A stretch of DNA of 42,959 nucleotides from Bacillota bacterium (GCA_012841065.1 DUVI01000009.1:1-42959); one strand, 5' to 3'. Shown: positions 35,293-42,959, counted from the first letter of the stretch. A program made the numbers and translations. Notes: a model not told the origin generated them from the letters alone.

Positions 35293-36507
35293 TTACCGAA
35301 ATGTTTCCAAGTCCTCCGGCCTTGCGTCCGACAATCCAAACCAATATAGCAAAGCTTTAGCAATTCTTTCAGCAGCACGTCCGTCGCCAAACGGATTCTT
35401 GGCTGTAGCCATCTGCCTGTACCTGTCCTCATTGTCTAACAAATTATGAATCGTGTCCATTATCAAGCTCGTGTCAGTTCCGACCAGGGCGACTGTGCCC
35501 GCTTCAACAGCTTCCGGCCTTTCAGTCTTCTCCCGGCACAACACTACAGGCACACCGACAGCAGGTGCTTCTTCCTGGATCCCGCCTGAATCCGACACAA
35601 CAAAGTATGAACGGCTAATCAGGTTCACGTAATCGGGATAGGGCAAGGGGTCAAACAGGATGACGTTGTCGATTCCACTCAGATGCTTCAGCACAGGTCC
35701 CCGTGCGTTTGGATTCTTGTGCACCGACACCAGGAACCTCACATCGCCCGCCCGTTTCCTGGCAACATCCGCGAGTGCCTGGCAGATGTGTTCCAAGCCC
35801 CTGCCAAAATTCTCCCGCCTGTGCACTTCCACCACGATAGTCTTAACACTATCTGAATACTCATTATTGTAACAGATCGGCCTGAGGCCAGACAGGGAAC
35901 CAAGGGTCTTATCTGTGAAAACGTAATCTTCCTTTACGGTCATGAGCAAGGCGTCTATGGCAGTGTTGCCTGTCACGAACACTGATTCTTCAGGGATGCC
36001 TTCTCGGAGAAGATTGTGCTTAGCTCTTGCCGTAGGTGCAAAGTGGATATCGCAGACAATCCCTGCGAGTTTTCTGTTGATCTCTTCAGGAAACGGGGCG
36101 TATTTGTCGCCTGTCCTAAGCCCGGCTTCCACGTGGCCGCAGGGGATTTTCTCGTAGTAAGCGGCCAAGGCGCCGGCGGCCGTTGTAGTGGTGTCGCCAT
36201 GGACCAGCACAATGTCGGGACGTTCCTGCCTCAGCACCGGGGTAAGCCTGGTGAGCACCCGCGAAGTAATACCAGCCAAACTCTGGTTGTCTTGCATAAT
36301 GTCCAGGTCATAATCTTTACAGATCCCAAAATGCGTCATTGCCTGATCCAGCATTTCGCGATGTTGGGCGGTGACGACAACCTTGGATGTGATTTCAGGG
36401 GAGTGACGGGCCAGCTCAAGAACCACAGGCGCCATCTTAATGGCTTCAGGCCGGGTACCGAAGACGGACAGTACCTTAATGCTTTTTCCGGGCAACAGCT
36501 TCCACAC
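35293..36507 (-). CDS. wecB: UDP-N-acetylglucosamine 2-epimerase (non-hydrolysing)
   Basis: 404 residues. Interconverts UDP-GlcNAc and UDP-ManNAc, for teichoic-acid linkage units or secondary wall polysaccharide. Motifs: VFGTRPEAIKMAPVVLEL near the start, GHVEAGLRTGDKYAPFPEE (about 125-143), and SDSGGIQEEAPAVGVPVV (about 308-325). GTG 36507 is closely preceded by AAAGG; a later TTG (36495) could be the true start. It follows wecA by 23 nt; together they would build the polymer linkage unit on undecaprenyl phosphate. Confidence 0.95.
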   Translation of the reverse strand: MWKLLPGKSIKVLSVFGTRPEAIKMAPVVLELARHSPEITSKVVVTAQHREMLDQAMTHFGICKDYDLDIMQDNQSLAGITSRVLTRLTPVLRQERPDIVLVHGDTTTTAAGALAAYYEKIPCGHVEAGLRTGDKYAPFPEEINRKLAGIVCDIHFAPTARAKHNLLREGIPEESVFVTGNTAIDALLMTVKEDYVFTDKTLGSLSGLRPICYNNEYSDSVKTIVVEVHRRENFGRGLEHICQALADVARKRAGDVRFLVSVHKNPNARGPVLKHLSGIDNVILFDPLPYPDYVNLISRSYFVVSDSGGIQEEAPAVGVPVVLCREKTERPEAVEAGTVALVGTDTSLIMDTIHNLLDNEDRYRQMATAKNPFGDGRAAERIAKALLYWFGLSDARPEDLETFR

Positions 36508-36530
36508 CTTTCAATTGCTGCAGGGAAACC

Positions 36531-37595
36531 TCACTCAGCGTGTTCTGCCTCATTTGTCCGTGATTTACGTCTGCACCTTTCAGCAGGCAGGGCCAGAATG
36601 CCCATTTTATGCGCAACCAAGAGCACACCCAAGACTGCCAATCCTGCAAGAGGGCCGGTACCTGAGATAGGTAAGAATGTTGAAAACAAACCAAGTACCC
36701 CAAAGACTGCGGTAACCACATAGATGGTCAGCACAGCTCGCTTCTGCCCTAATCCCAGTTCAAGCAATCTGTGATGAATGTGATCATTGTCGCGCCTGGC
36801 AACGGGCCGCCCAAGGCTGCGCCGTCTCAGTATGGCAAATGCGGCATCCGATATCGGCACAAAAAGCGCCAGTATGGGAGCAAGCACAGCCATAGCTAAC
36901 GTGGACTTAACCAAGCCCTGAACCGAAATCACCGAAAGCGCGAGCCCGAGATACATAGCTCCTGCGTCACCCATGAAAATCGACGCAGGATGCCAGTTAT
37001 ACGGCAAGAAGCCAAACACACTGCCGGCTATGGCTGCAGCAGCCAGACCCACAGAAGGCACACCTGCACGGACAGATGCAAACACGGTCACCAGTGCCGT
37101 GATTCCCGAAATTCCGGCTGCCAGGCCGTCAAGCCCGTCAGACAGGTTGACAAGGTTTTCGAAAGATATAACCCACAGGATTGTAAGGGGGATGGCGAAA
37201 ATACCGGTGAAGCGTATTTTGCCCGTGAACGGGTCGGTCAGGAAAGATATATCTACTCCAAGAGCTACTACAATAAGGGCGGAACCCAGCTGCCCCAAGA
37301 CCTTCTGCCACGGTTTCAGATTGTAGAGATCGTCTATGATCCCCACGATCAATATGAAAAGCCCTCCGAAGATAAGAGCTTGTTGTGTGGGCCGGTTCTG
37401 AGGTCCTGTTACCAAGACAGCAGCAACCGACGCCAGGTAAATGGCTACGCCGCCCAGATAGGGGACGGGTCTCTGATGGACACTGCGTTCATCTGGATAC
37501 GCCATGAACCCTGATTTGCGGGCCAAAGCGCGAACCAAGGGAGTTAAACCTAATGCCAGTGCAAATGCCACTATAAAAGCAAACAGCGCCTGCAA
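36531..37595 (-). CDS. wecA: Undecaprenyl-phosphate GlcNAc-1-phosphate transferase
   Basis: 354 residues, about ten or eleven membrane helices. Transfers GlcNAc-1-P from UDP-GlcNAc to undecaprenyl phosphate, the first step of teichoic acid or related polymers (TagO/WecA). Motifs: NLVNLSDGLDGLAAG (about 146-160) with the Asp residues for Mg binding, FMGDAGAMYLGLAL about 207-220, and HIHHRLLELGLGQKRAV about 271-287. TTG 37595 has AAGGGGCAGGG upstream. MraY is a paralogue, but the HIHH segment and the absence of other mur genes favour WecA/TagO. Confidence 0.94.
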   Translation of the reverse strand: MQALFAFIVAFALALGLTPLVRALARKSGFMAYPDERSVHQRPVPYLGGVAIYLASVAAVLVTGPQNRPTQQALIFGGLFILIVGIIDDLYNLKPWQKVLGQLGSALIVVALGVDISFLTDPFTGKIRFTGIFAIPLTILWVISFENLVNLSDGLDGLAAGISGITALVTVFASVRAGVPSVGLAAAAIAGSVFGFLPYNWHPASIFMGDAGAMYLGLALSVISVQGLVKSTLAMAVLAPILALFVPISDAAFAILRRRSLGRPVARRDNDHIHHRLLELGLGQKRAVLTIYVVTAVFGVLGLFSTFLPISGTGPLAGLAVLGVLLVAHKMGILALPAERCRRKSRTNEAEHAE

Positions 37596-37680
37596 GATAC
37601 CCTGCCCCTTTCAACATCTGCCGGCACATAATTAGTTACCCGCATCCGAAGTCTATTCTAACCAACCGGTTTCGGACAAG

Positions 37681-38160
37681 TCAATTGCCGGCGGAATCCT
37701 CCAAATGCTCCACAATAATCCCTGCCTCGTTCAGAAGCTGCCTTGACAGGTGGTCCGGATAAGCATTTTGGTACACTATCCTCTTAATCCCTGCGTTTAT
37801 CAGCATTTTCGTGCACAAACTGCACGGTTCAGTGGTCGAATATATCGTCGACCCTTCAACCGGGATGCCATACTTCGCCGCCTGTATAATGGCGTTTTGT
37901 TCAGCATGGAGTCCCCGGCACATCTCATGCCTTTGTCCCGACGGAACACCCAACTGTTCCCTCAGGCAGCCTACTTCTATGCAATGGGGCAAACCGCTTG
38001 GAGCCCCGTTATAACCTGTCGCGAGGACCCGCTTGTCCTTTACAATCACAGCTCCTATGTTGCGCCTTATGCAAGTAGACCTCCGCGACACCACTCCGGC
38101 CACCTGCATAAAGTATTCGTCCCACCCGGGACGCTTATGTCCTCTGTCTATATGACTCAT
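37681..38160 (-). CDS. comEB: Deoxycytidylate deaminase family protein (ComEB-like)
   Basis: 159 residues. Zinc deaminase with the HAEQNAI motif (about residues 85-91) and PCSLCTK (about 111-117), plus a [22 protein letters not shown] start. It converts dCMP to dUMP for dTTP synthesis. ATG 38160 has GGTGGGGG just upstream. Gap of 85 nt to wecA and 69 nt to ywlG; no clear terminator. Confidence 0.94.
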   Translation of the reverse strand: MSHIDRGHKRPGWDEYFMQVAGVVSRRSTCIRRNIGAVIVKDKRVLATGYNGAPSGLPHCIEVGCLREQLGVPSGQRHEMCRGLHAEQNAIIQAAKYGIPVEGSTIYSTTEPCSLCTKMLINAGIKRIVYQNAYPDHLSRQLLNEAGIIVEHLEDSAGN

Positions 38161-38229
38161 AACCCCACCCCCAAGTTCCGTCCTGTCCCATGGGCCTCAG
38201 GCAATCCGCCGATGATGCTACTGAGTAGG

Positions 38230-38820
38230 CTACTCATACACCGCCCGCCTGCCGCCTATAAGTTTGGGCCTGGACCTGGCTACAGTAAGGTGTGCATGTC
38301 CGATCCTGTCGATTGGCAACCTTACAGGCACAACCACAGGCTTGAGATGCATGCCGATGAATGTATCCCCGATATCGATCCCGGCATGGGCCTGGATTGA
38401 CTCTACCACAACAGGATCATCAAACACATCCATTGCAGTGGCTGCAGCTGCGCCGCCCGCATTGGGCACAGGGCGCACTGTAACTTCAGTGAGGTTATAC
38501 CTTTCGGCCACGTGCCGTTCAAGTACAAGGCACCGGTTGAGGTGCTCGCAGCATTGCACCGCAAGAGATACCCCGGTACCGTCAAGCGCCTCTCTTATGC
38601 CGTCCAGGATAGCTTGGGCGATCTGATTGCTGCCTGAAGAACCTATGGACTTGCCCCGTACCTCGCTGGTCGAACACCCAAGCACGATTACCTGCCCTGG
38701 CTTCAGGTTACCTCTTTCAAGCAGGGCTCGTGTAACCTCCGAGCATTGGTTTTTTATGGTCTCAAGGCATATACTGTTTCTCTCAAGATCTGATGCCACT
38801 TGGCCTCTACCTCCGACCAT
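38230..38820 (-). CDS. ywlG: YwlG-like protein (TIGR01440/DUF436)
   Basis: About 196 residues. Matches the YwlG family by GQVIVLGCSTSEVRGKSIGS, VQCCEHLNRCLVLER and NAGGAAAATAM segments. The biochemical role is unknown to me. ATG 38820, with AAGGAG 4 nt upstream, is preferred; ATG 38844 lacks an SD and a GTG further in (after GGAGGT) is also possible. In B. subtilis ywlG sits with rpiB (ywlF), ywlE and ywlC, as here. Confidence 0.92.
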   Translation of the reverse strand: MVGGRGQVASDLERNSICLETIKNQCSEVTRALLERGNLKPGQVIVLGCSTSEVRGKSIGSSGSNQIAQAILDGIREALDGTGVSLAVQCCEHLNRCLVLERHVAERYNLTEVTVRPVPNAGGAAAATAMDVFDDPVVVESIQAHAGIDIGDTFIGMHLKPVVVPVRLPIDRIGHAHLTVARSRPKLIGGRRAVYE

Positions 38821-38874
38821 TGTTCTCCTTACACCTCCGGACATTGAACTCCGGCCACTGGGTGTTTCAATTTG

Positions 38875-39333
38875 CTAACAGCATGATTCCAGGTTGGCCG
38901 ATTCAATCTCTGAAATCTTGTTGACCCGCCTTACGTGGCGACCTCCCTGGAATTCTGATTCCAACCAGGTCTTGACTATATCCAGAGCAAGCCCGCCTCC
39001 GGTAACCCTGGCACCAATGCACAACACGTTTGCGTCGTTGTGTTCGCGGGAAGCTCTGGCCGAAAACGTATCCCCACATGTGACAGCCCTGATCCCCTTG
39101 ACCTTGTTGGCGGCAATAGCCATACCCAACCCTGTGCCGCACACCAAAACCCCAAGGTCTGCTTCGCCCTGGCTCACAGCTTGCGCAACCCTGAGGGCGA
39201 AATCAGGGTAGTCAACGGACTCTTCACTGTGGGTTCCAAAGTCCGTTACCTCATGCCCAAGGTCTTTGATAAGTGCCGCCACTTCACCTTTTTGGCGGTA
39301 ACCTGCATGATCGCTTCCGATTGCAACCTTCAT
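38875..39333 (-). CDS. rpiB: Ribose-5-phosphate isomerase B
   Basis: 152 residues. RpiB interconverts ribose-5-P and ribulose-5-P (some act on other sugar phosphates). The N-terminal MKVAIGSDHAGY has the conserved Asp-His, GVLVCGTGLGMAIAANKV holds the active-site Cys (about residue 65), and SREHNDANVL the His near 98. ATG 39333 is chosen with GAGGGAG about 8 nt upstream; the ATG at 39354 would add seven residues. Between ywlG and the DUF917-like gene. Confidence 0.95.
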   Translation of the reverse strand: MKVAIGSDHAGYRQKGEVAALIKDLGHEVTDFGTHSEESVDYPDFALRVAQAVSQGEADLGVLVCGTGLGMAIAANKVKGIRAVTCGDTFSARASREHNDANVLCIGARVTGGGLALDIVKTWLESEFQGGRHVRRVNKISEIESANLESCC

Positions 39334-39375
39334 ACGTACAACTCCCTCACACAACTGTCTTGAGCCTCAAGTAAC

Positions 39376-40527
39376 CTAGCGTTTCTTCGGCACCTCAAAA
39401 CGCCTGCCCACGGCTTCTTCCAAAGGCCTGTAAAGATCGCGGTCGTACATGCCTTCACCTAATATCAGGTTCTCATAGGAAGTCCCTACAACCATAACCT
39501 CCATACCTTCGCGGATGTTCGCGGAAGATACGGGCCACGCTGTATTGACGTCGATCACCGAAATCAGGTCGGGGAAACTGAACACAGTGTGGCTGCCTAC
39601 GTCGCACGTAAGGTACTCATTCATGAAAGTGAGGCGTACCACTTCCTGCCGGACTTGCTGAGAGTTGTTGGACAAGATGCTCACCTCGCCTATGTCGAAC
39701 CCGCCCTTGACTTCGATATCCACGTGGCCGACAGTGCCGACTGAAAGCAGTACTCCCTTGAGGAATGTAGCCGCTGCACTTGCCGCCAAATAGCCTGAGA
39801 GGCGCTCTTCTGAATCAAACTTGCTCACATCGGCTACGCATCCGGCCACGAGAGGGTCAAAACCTAACCGGTTCTGTACCGCGTCTGCCATGGCCATCCC
39901 AAGATCCATGCACATTGAGATTGCGCCGCATGCGCCGTTGTGCTTGAGGTAGCCTGCACTCACAGGATTGCGCGCAACTGCCACCAGCCCCTCAGTCCCG
40001 GACAAAGCCCTGACCATGCCTGATGCTTCGCCCAGCCCACCTTCGACATATATACGGGCGTTGCGGCCCACTGCAGCTTGCCTCGATACATATGACTTAT
40101 CCTTATGTAAACCTATTGACCCCATCAGCCCGGTTGGATGTGCCCGGCCGTTACAAGGTGCATCCGCTATAGGCACGCCTAACCTGGACGCTTGGTACCA
40201 ACCGTTAACCGTAGCCAACCCGCCGCATTCATTTGTGTTAATAGCTCTTGCTTCTGTGCCTGTGACCTTCTCAAGCAAGCGGAATGCCTCGACATAATGA
40301 TCGAGGTCAGGACCCATACCTCCTGCTTTGGGCGATCCGACCAAGCTTGCAGTGACGACTGTGTCCTCAGGGTCGAGCTCATCTATGGACGCCAAAAGCA
40401 CCTGCCCTTCATCCAAGGCAGCTTTCCCAAGCCGGTAACCTGCCTTTGGGTCGGCGCCTCCGCCACCTCCCAGAACAGCTCCTCCCCAGATTGCAGCAAT
40501 CAAGTGTTTTTCAGTGATCTGTTTCAT
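39376..40527 (-). CDS. DUF917-family protein (S-methyl-thiohydantoin desulfurase-like)
   Basis: About 383 residues. A Gly-rich GGGGGADP segment near residues 20-27 and the later NECGGLATVNGWYQASRLG and RAHPTGLMGSIGLHKDK pieces match what I remember of DUF917 (PF06032, now named S-Me-THD). Relatives are often near hydantoin-utilisation genes; no such gene is near here, so the substrate is unknown. ATG 40527 has GAGAGGGTG 9 nt upstream; ATG 40572 does not. It interrupts the usual rpiB-ywlE-ywlC neighbourhood. Confidence 0.85.
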   Translation of the reverse strand: MKQITEKHLIAAIWGGAVLGGGGGADPKAGYRLGKAALDEGQVLLASIDELDPEDTVVTASLVGSPKAGGMGPDLDHYVEAFRLLEKVTGTEARAINTNECGGLATVNGWYQASRLGVPIADAPCNGRAHPTGLMGSIGLHKDKSYVSRQAAVGRNARIYVEGGLGEASGMVRALSGTEGLVAVARNPVSAGYLKHNGACGAISMCMDLGMAMADAVQNRLGFDPLVAGCVADVSKFDSEERLSGYLAASAAATFLKGVLLSVGTVGHVDIEVKGGFDIGEVSILSNNSQQVRQEVVRLTFMNEYLTCDVGSHTVFSFPDLISVIDVNTAWPVSSANIREGMEVMVVGTSYENLILGEGMYDRDLYRPLEEAVGRRFEVPKKR

Positions 40528-40558
40528 GTTAATCACACCCTCTCTCCCCAAATGGACC

Positions 40559-42301
40559 CTATTGGCCTGCAAGCACCTTTACCAAGCTTTTGAGAGACTT
40601 CTCCAGGATCTGTGCTGTTTTGTCGTACTCTTCCTGGCTTTTCCCAAAAGGATCTATCACATCGCCACCTGCCTCAGGCGAGATTTCCGATAAGGTGACG
40701 ACCTTGTACCCAAACTCAGGATACTTCGCCAAGAGAGCCTGCTTGTGCGATTGGGTCATGGCGATCACCATGTCGGCCGCCCTAAGGCTCTCATGAGAAA
40801 CAGGCGCCGACAGATGCTCCGAAATATCCACACCCATGCGCCTCATGGATTCAACAGCTTCTTTCGAAGCCGGGAACCCCGGCACCGCACCTACCCCTGC
40901 TGATGCCACGTTTATGGGATAAGGCGCTCCTGCTTCTTTCCACGATTTTCGGAAAATTCCTTCAGCCATAGGGCTTCTGCAGGTATTTCCGGTGCACACC
41001 ATTAGCAAACTCAGGGGCGTGACGTTAATTGGGCCTGCATCCTTGCCTGATTCGTCTGACTTGTCTGACCGGCCTGACCCGCCTGTCGCACCCGCCGGTT
41101 GCTCTAGCGGCTCTAGGTGGGTTTCTGCCTGGGTTCCCGCCTCGGCCTCCACCTCGATTTGAGCAACTTCATCCTGGTCAAACTCAGGCAGTTGCTTGTC
41201 TTGGCTCGCATATTCCAGCCTGTTGGCTATTGCAAGGCCTATTCCCTCAAGGCCGAAGGTTTCAGCCAGTATTATCTGGGCCCCCACTGCTTCTGCACAT
41301 CGTATGGCAGAGTAAAGTCTTGCAGCTACAAGAGAGAGGCGGCTTCGCGACCCCAGAATTGATACGTGAACAAGTCCCTTTGCCATGTCTTCAAGCGGGC
41401 GGAAAAACCTGAAGTTCTCCTCTGAAGCCAGTACGGCTACTTCTGTGCCTGAAAACGCCAGTTTCAGGGCATGAAAGATTATCTTCTGCCGCTGCTCAAC
41501 AGGGGTTCCGGTGGCAAGGTACAAAGCGGCCTTAGGCACATAATGCCGGTAGTGGGCACCGGGCGCCTGGACTTCTGCTTCGGCCTGGGCTTCTGCTTCG
41601 GCCTCCGGCCCGAATGAGCCACCAGGCCCGCCCCCATCCACAAGCACCTGGCCGGGAGAGCCTATGGATTCCAAGGCTGCTTCTATCTCCTCCCTACCGA
41701 TTGCGCCCGGCCTGAGGATAACCGGAGATTCCTTTGATACATCCAAGACGGTCGATTCAACCCCGATATGGGTGGGGCCGGCGTCAAGGATTATGTCAAC
41801 CTTGCCGTCCAGGTCAGTCAGCACGTGCTGTGCACTGGTAGGGCTGGGCCTGCCGGACAGGTTAGCCGAAGGGGCTACCAAGGGCAGGCCGCAGGCATCA
41901 ATGAGGACTTTGCACACAGGGTGATCGGGCAACCTGATTGCCACGTTGGGCAAGCCGGCAGTAACGATGTCGAGCACTTGACCTGATTTGGGGAACAGCA
42001 AAGTAAGCGGCCCTGGCCAGAACATTTTCATGAGCAATTCCGCTTTGGGATGAATCTGCGTCACCAGGGGATCTACCTGGGCTAGCCTTGAGATGTGGAC
42101 GATCAAGGGATTGCCTTTGGACCTTGCTTTAGCTTCAAACACCTTGGCAACCGCTTCAGGGTTCAAAGCGCTTGCACCAAGCCCGTACACGGTTTCCGTG
42201 GGAAACGCCACAAGGCCTCCCCTCTTGATCACTTCAGCGCACCTGGCAATTATCTCCTCGTCGGGATGATGAGGGTCAACTTCGTAGACTACTGTATGCA
42301 C
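40559..42301 (-). CDS. Fusion of Sua5/YwlC t6A synthase and YwlE-type low-molecular-weight phosphatase
   Basis: About 580 residues (numbers from the TTG 42325 reading, 588). Residues 12-220 are a YrdC/Sua5 domain (FPTETVYGLGASA, EAKARSKGNPL, PSANLSG 152-158) making threonylcarbamoyl-AMP for tRNA t6A. After an acidic EAEAEAQ linker (about 240-252), APGAHYRHYVP begins the Sua5 C-terminal domain (to about 385). A second low-complexity linker (386-438) leads to a phosphatase with P-loop CTGNTCRS (444-451) and catalytic DPFG (558-561). The Thr in the loop matches YwlE, a protein-arginine phosphatase. GTG 42301 gives the family-like MHTVVYEVDP start, although its SD is distant; TTG 42325 is possible. 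Confidence 0.9.
   Translation of the reverse strand: MHTVVYEVDPHHPDEEIIARCAEVIKRGGLVAFPTETVYGLGASALNPEAVAKVFEAKARSKGNPLIVHISRLAQVDPLVTQIHPKAELLMKMFWPGPLTLLFPKSGQVLDIVTAGLPNVAIRLPDHPVCKVLIDACGLPLVAPSANLSGRPSPTSAQHVLTDLDGKVDIILDAGPTHIGVESTVLDVSKESPVILRPGAIGREEIEAALESIGSPGQVLVDGGGPGGSFGPEAEAEAQAEAEVQAPGAHYRHYVPKAALYLATGTPVEQRQKIIFHALKLAFSGTEVAVLASEENFRFFRPLEDMAKGLVHVSILGSRSRLSLVAARLYSAIRCAEAVGAQIILAETFGLEGIGLAIANRLEYASQDKQLPEFDQDEVAQIEVEAEAGTQAETHLEPLEQPAGATGGSGRSDKSDESGKDAGPINVTPLSLLMVCTGNTCRSPMAEGIFRKSWKEAGAPYPINVASAGVGAVPGFPASKEAVESMRRMGVDISEHLSAPVSHESLRAADMVIAMTQSHKQALLAKYPEFGYKVVTLSEISPEAGGDVIDPFGKSQEEYDKTAQILEKSLKSLVKVLAGQ
41572..41604 (-). repeat. Tandem 18-nt repeat coding for the first acidic linker
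   Basis: The 15-nt string CTTCTGCTTCGGCCT occurs at 41572-41586 and 41590-41604, an 18-nt period equal to six codons, encoding Glu-Ala-rich linker sequence. It suggests growth of the linker by slippage; the number of units could vary between strains. Confidence 0.7.
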
Positions 42302-42340
42302 TCGAGCCAGGCTAACCACCCCCAAATTGATCGTAGCCTT

Positions 42341-42369
42341 ATTGTATCACTGATTGGTGCTAAAGCTAC
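42341..42369 (-). promoter_or_regulatory. Weak candidate promoter for sua5-ywlE fusion
   Basis: The minus strand has TACAAT (42346-42341) with a poor -35 (GTAGCT, 42369-42364) 17 bp upstream. It lies at the proximal end of the dyad array, whose nearest element (42355-42371) covers the -35. Confidence 0.3.
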
Positions 42370-42625
42370 CGTGGCAGGCGGTTTATGAAGCCATAGCATT
42401 GCGGCAATTGGTCCCGTATTGAACACTGTCACACGGCTTCTGGTTCGGATTTGTACAAAGTCTCGGATACCGGTCAAAATCAAACCGGCCTATCGCAGCA
42501 GCTGGTTCGGTTTAGACCACTTTGGCGCCCCACTTGGTTCAAAATCGACCAGAGTGTCCCGAACCGTCGCGCCAACTGGATCAAATCAAACCACTTCCAC
42601 GCCTGATCTGGTTCCAAAGCGACCA
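42355..42625. repeat. Array of degenerate 17-bp dyads, mostly 32 bp apart
   Basis: Eight imperfect copies of TGGT-N9-ACCA type: 42355-42371, 42409-42425, 42441-42457, 42471-42487 (within the 19-bp CCGGT-N9-ACCGG at 42470-42488), 42503-42519, 42535-42551, 42577-42593 and 42609-42625. The best four share TGG(T/A)TC at the left and ACCA at the right. Centres from the second copy on are separated by 32, 30, 32, 32, 42 and 32 bp, close to three or four DNA turns. Inter-copy sequences are unrelated, often 15 bp. The region between sua5-ywlE and prmC (42302-42649) otherwise holds only the candidate promoter. Confidence 0.65.
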
Positions 42626-42649
42626 GTGTCCGTTTCCGCATCGGGGAAA

Positions 42650-42959
42650 TCATTGCCGATTGACAGGCTCACCGGCAGACTCACTCGCCCTGGCAACTAA
42701 GATCCGCTCTATACCTGCGTAATCCTCCACAAACCGCCAATCTTGCCATGGCGAAGTTCCCTTGGGATCCTGGAAAGCGCCTTCCCCTTGCTCAGCTGTA
42801 GCCAGAAGGTGCCGGCACTTATCCGCCTGGTCGTGGCCTATTTCCATAATCAGATACCCTCCCGGCGCAAGCATCGAAGGGGCCTGCCGGATAATCTGCT
42901 CGATGAAGCGGGTACCGTCATTGCCTCCGTCAAGCGCCAACCGGGGCTCATAGCATTTG
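42650..42959 (-). CDS. prmC: Release factor glutamine methyltransferase PrmC, C-terminal part (5' end outside window)
   Basis: About 102 residues are visible; the frame stays open to the right edge. YEPRLALDGGNDGTRF at the edge is the conserved end of the methyltransferase domain, followed by MLAPGGYLIMEIGHDQ and a VEDYAGIERILVA end, all typical of PrmC/HemK. It methylates the GGQ glutamine of RF1 and RF2 using SAM. RF2 (prfB) and SAM synthetase (metK) are both in this window. The stop codon touches the last dyad-like element of the array. In many Bacillota prfA lies just upstream (outside the window). Confidence 0.9.
   Translation of the reverse strand, partial: KCYEPRLALDGGNDGTRFIEQIIRQAPSMLAPGGYLIMEIGHDQADKCRHLLATAEQGEGAFQDPKGTSPWQDWRFVEDYAGIERILVARASESAGEPVNRQ

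Noticed and set aside
36016-36723. Long plus-strand open frame of 235 codons opposite wecB and wecA
   Set aside because: It lies antisense to two well-recognised genes, has low-complexity Cys/Gly/Arg-rich content and no SD; a shadow frame.
37750-38400. Plus-strand open frame of 216 codons across comEB and the ywlG 3' end
   Set aside because: Antisense to clear genes on both sides and compositionally odd (Pro/His-rich); a shadow frame.
42355-42625. CRISPR array reading of the 17-bp repeats with 15-bp spacers
   Set aside because: Repeats are too short and too divergent, spacers are too short and uneven, and no cas gene is near.
42503-42625. FadR/GntR-type operators (TGGT-N3-ACCA)
   Set aside because: The half-sites are separated by nine bases instead of about three, and no GntR gene is in the window.

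Overview
The window carries housekeeping, sporulation and flagellar genes of an anaerobic, endospore-forming, flagellated member of the Bacillota (Clostridia-like). The evidence is spoIIID, spoIID and a SpoIIQ-like gene beside mbl and murA, a B. subtilis-like comFC-yvyF-flgM-flgN-flgK-flgL-fliW-csrA string, a complete V-type ATPase operon in the Enterococcus ntp order, and csaB (S-layer anchoring). GC content is moderate. Many genes appear to start with TTG or GTG, so several starts below were chosen from Shine-Dalgarno (SD) position and family N-termini. Almost everything is on the minus strand; only csaB (cut by the left edge) and a small cold-shock gene are on the plus strand. Both edge genes, csaB and prmC, are partial.

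Layout, left to right: csaB end; a small secreted or anchored protein; prfB with a classic +1 programmed frameshift; secA; a DUF5317 / membrane HD-GYP pair with a possible tiny leader ORF; two unidentified conserved-looking genes; hpf; a roughly 350-bp intergenic region with three DnaA-box-like 9-mers and a strong promoter for csp; a late flagellar block (fliT-like, fliS, fliD, csrA, fliW, flgL, flgK, flgN, flgM, yvyF) with comFC; a small unknown gene; metK; fabZ; flgJ; flhP and flhO; mbl; spoIIID; a SpoIIQ-like gene; spoIID; murA; the nine-gene V-ATPase operon; wecB and wecA; dCMP deaminase; ywlG; rpiB; a DUF917 gene; a fused sua5-ywlE gene; a 348-bp intergenic region with a phased repeat array; and the C-terminal end of prmC.

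How the genes fit together: prfB and prmC both serve translation termination. secA, csaB, wecA, wecB and murA serve envelope export and wall polymers. MurA, SpoIID, SpoIIQ-like, SpoIIID and Mbl form the conserved wall/engulfment neighbourhood. Flagellar genes on both sides of metK/fabZ supply rod, hook-filament junction, cap, chaperones and the FlgM and FliW-CsrA controls, but no flagellin gene is present. The V-ATPase is a complete nine-subunit set.

The most unusual items are: (1) an array of about eight degenerate 17-bp dyads (TGGT-N9-ACCA type), mostly 32 bp apart, filling the region upstream of sua5-ywlE; (2) the fusion of tRNA t6A synthesis enzyme Sua5 to a YwlE-type phosphatase through low-complexity linkers; (3) the DnaA-box cluster between hpf and csp; (4) inverted repeats able to hide the SD sequences of spoIID and of the small gene after metK; (5) the HD-GYP leader with a 25-codon hydrophobic ORF. 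All functional statements rest on reading the sequence and remembered family features; no database search was run.
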